Source: Acidovorax sp. 1608163
GTDB taxonomy: Bacteria; Pseudomonadota; Gammaproteobacteria; Burkholderiales; Burkholderiaceae_C
Reading direction: 5' to 3'
Length of the DNA stretch: 64,000 bases
Assembly: GCF_003669015.1 (NCBI RefSeq)
Contig: NZ_CP033069.1
Span: 3,420,501 to 3,484,500 of the forward strand
Position numbers and translations under genes: made by a program
Notes under the pieces: model-generated
What the model saw: only the letters and a program-made list of their open reading frames with translations
The model's database searches: none
Told to the model about the DNA's origin: nothing
Shown here: in pieces, positions 63,017-64,000 of the stretch
Layout of the letters: each line of letters starts with the position of its first letter
Numbering within the stretch: the first letter of the stretch is position 1

Positions 63017-64000
63017 TTACTTGGACAAATCCACGGCGTACTTGGAAGTGCCCTTGCCACTGCCATCGTCCGCTGCCACCAGGCTCACATTGGCCAGGCC
63101 CGCAGCCTGCGCCACGGCCAGCCCGTTGGCGCCCGAGCTGAACACCACCGGCCCGGCCACGGTGGCCTTGGCAAAGCGCCAGCTCTTGGCAGCGCCGTTG
63201 GCGGTTCGCGTCACGGCGGGGTTCTTGCGGATGTACTCGATCACCACGTCGCGGTTGGCATCGGGCGAAGCCCAGATGGTGCCCGAGCCGTCGAGCTTGT
63301 CGATGAAGCTCTTGCCGCTGGTGGCGCGGTAGTTGTTGGTGGCGATCACGAACTCCTGTGCGGGGTCCATGGCCTTGCCCAGGTAGGTCAGGTTCTTGAT
63401 GCGGCCGCCCTTGGCCTGTGTCACGTCGATGTCGTACTGCACGTCGGCTGTGGTGAACATGTCGAAGTTGTAGCCAGGGAAGGTGCTGATGAGCGCCTGC
63501 TCGGTGGTCTTGACGGGGTCGATCTGGTTGAAGCGCTGGGCAGCGGCTTCCAGCCAGTTCTTGATGTCGGCGCCGTTCACCTTCACCGCGTACACGGTGT
63601 TGGGGTACAGGTACAGGTCGGCCGCATTGTTGATGGCCAGCGGGCCCACTGCCACGTCGGTGTAGTCCGCCCCGCCCTGGAAGCCGCTCTTGAACGGCGC
63701 GCTGACCGACAGCACCGGCAGCGCTGCGTACTGCGGCAAGTTGGCCTTGATGTAGGCGGCCACATAGGCCTGCTGGGCCTGGTTCACGATCTGGATCGCG
63801 CCGGGGTCGCCCACATCGGCAAACAGCGTGCTCATGCGGAAGTCGGTCTGGCCGATGGGTGTCTTCACGTACTTGATCGCGGCCTGGTGCTGGGTCTCGA
63901 TCAGCGGGGCGATGGTCGCATCCGCATCCACATAGACCGTGGCGCCTGCGGCATTCTTGCTCTGGATGTTGCGCAGCTCACTCTTGCTGGCAGTCTTGTT
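63017..64000 (-). CDS. cpdB: 2',3'-cyclic-nucleotide 2'-phosphodiesterase/3'-nucleotidase, C-terminal part
   Basis: The last 327 codons of a periplasmic bifunctional nucleotidase; the metallophosphatase half and signal peptide lie beyond the right edge. The visible part is the 5'-nucleotidase C-terminal (substrate-binding) domain: TPIGQTDFRMSTLFADVGDP, GAIQIVNQAQQAYVAAYIKA, VLSVSAPFKSGFQGGADYTD, LYLYPNTVYAVKVNGADIKN, and FDMFTTADVQYDIDVTQAKG. The nucleobase-stacking region is typical (PGYNFDMF). A C-terminal cap of about 60 residues follows (VVIEYIRKNPAVTRTANGA). CpdB scavenges phosphate and nucleosides from cyclic 2',3'-nucleotides. Confidence 0.9.
   Translation of the reverse strand, partial: NKTASKSELRNIQSKNAAGATVYVDADATIAPLIETQHQAAIKYVKTPIGQTDFRMSTLFADVGDPGAIQIVNQAQQAYVAAYIKANLPQYAALPVLSVSAPFKSGFQGGADYTDVAVGPLAINNAADLYLYPNTVYAVKVNGADIKNWLEAAAQRFNQIDPVKTTEQALISTFPGYNFDMFTTADVQYDIDVTQAKGGRIKNLTYLGKAMDPAQEFVIATNNYRATSGKSFIDKLDGSGTIWASPDANRDVVIEYIRKNPAVTRTANGAAKSWRFAKATVAGPVVFSSGANGLAVAQAAGLANVSLVAADDGSGKGTSKYAVDLSK

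Overview
The window is high-GC DNA that reads as a beta-proteobacterial chromosome. Family content points to the Burkholderiales, most likely Comamonadaceae and close to Acidovorax: an AcnD/PrpF methylcitrate cluster, tripartite tricarboxylate transporter genes, an IPTL-CTERM surface protein, DUF3422, and a palindromic repeat with CTAGCGCTT arms in at least eleven places. The genus is inferred from gene content and the repeats, not from any database search.

Layout. 1-8.3 kb: a TRAP-type binding protein coupled to a truncated membrane sensor, a short-chain dehydrogenase, an Asn-rich SH3 protein, an EamA exporter, DUF3422, and tctBA. 8.4-20.3 kb: a GspE-type ATPase, a spermidine-synthase-like protein, a family-6 uracil-DNA-glycosylase-fold enzyme, TatD, a GAF/PAS diguanylate cyclase, lolD-lolC, a mutase-like protein and recJ. 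20.4-27.9 kb: two chemoreceptors, a PHP phosphatase, a YciO/Sua5 protein, an M50 protease, trpS with an extra C-terminal module, and a small lipoprotein. 27.9-34.1 kb: a formylglycine-enzyme-fold protein, then a response regulator, LysM-FecR protein and CHASE2 histidine kinase. 34.1-42.2 kb: the propionate (2-methylcitrate) locus, with a divergent PrpR/RamB-type regulator facing thioesterase-prpC-acnD-prpF-prpB across a set of TTCGCAAA boxes. 42.3-51.3 kb: an ABC transporter with a fused double permease and no binding protein, then a LacI-type regulator with a binding-protein transporter and a GpdQ-like phosphodiesterase behind a putative Pho box and a perfect LacI-type palindrome. 51.4-57.7 kb: a rearranged serS/tRNA-Ser locus with one intact and one decayed copy of each, separated by an IPTL-CTERM gene remnant and an IS3-family element. 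57.7-64 kb: a PLP dehydratase, CBS protein, ispH-slpA, radC-smr, and the 3' part of cpdB.

Two patterns cut across the window. First, six genes are broken by what looks like one missing base in a short G or C run (1651, 6782, 48017, 51155, 53550, 54300). The same type of error in unrelated genes suggests a base-calling or assembly artefact, and I annotate these genes as probably intact. Second, copies of the palindromic repeat do more than fill gaps. They encode the ends of TatD and AcnD, the start of LolD, the junction of a mutase-like gene with recJ, and an internal segment of the dehydrogenase.

The most interesting system is the phosphodiester-type operon at 45.6-51.3 kb. Three 11-bp repeats of the Pho-box type sit where a -35 element would be, a 16-bp LacI-type palindrome covers a good -10 hexamer, and the tightly overlapping genes encode an importer plus a metallophosphoesterase.
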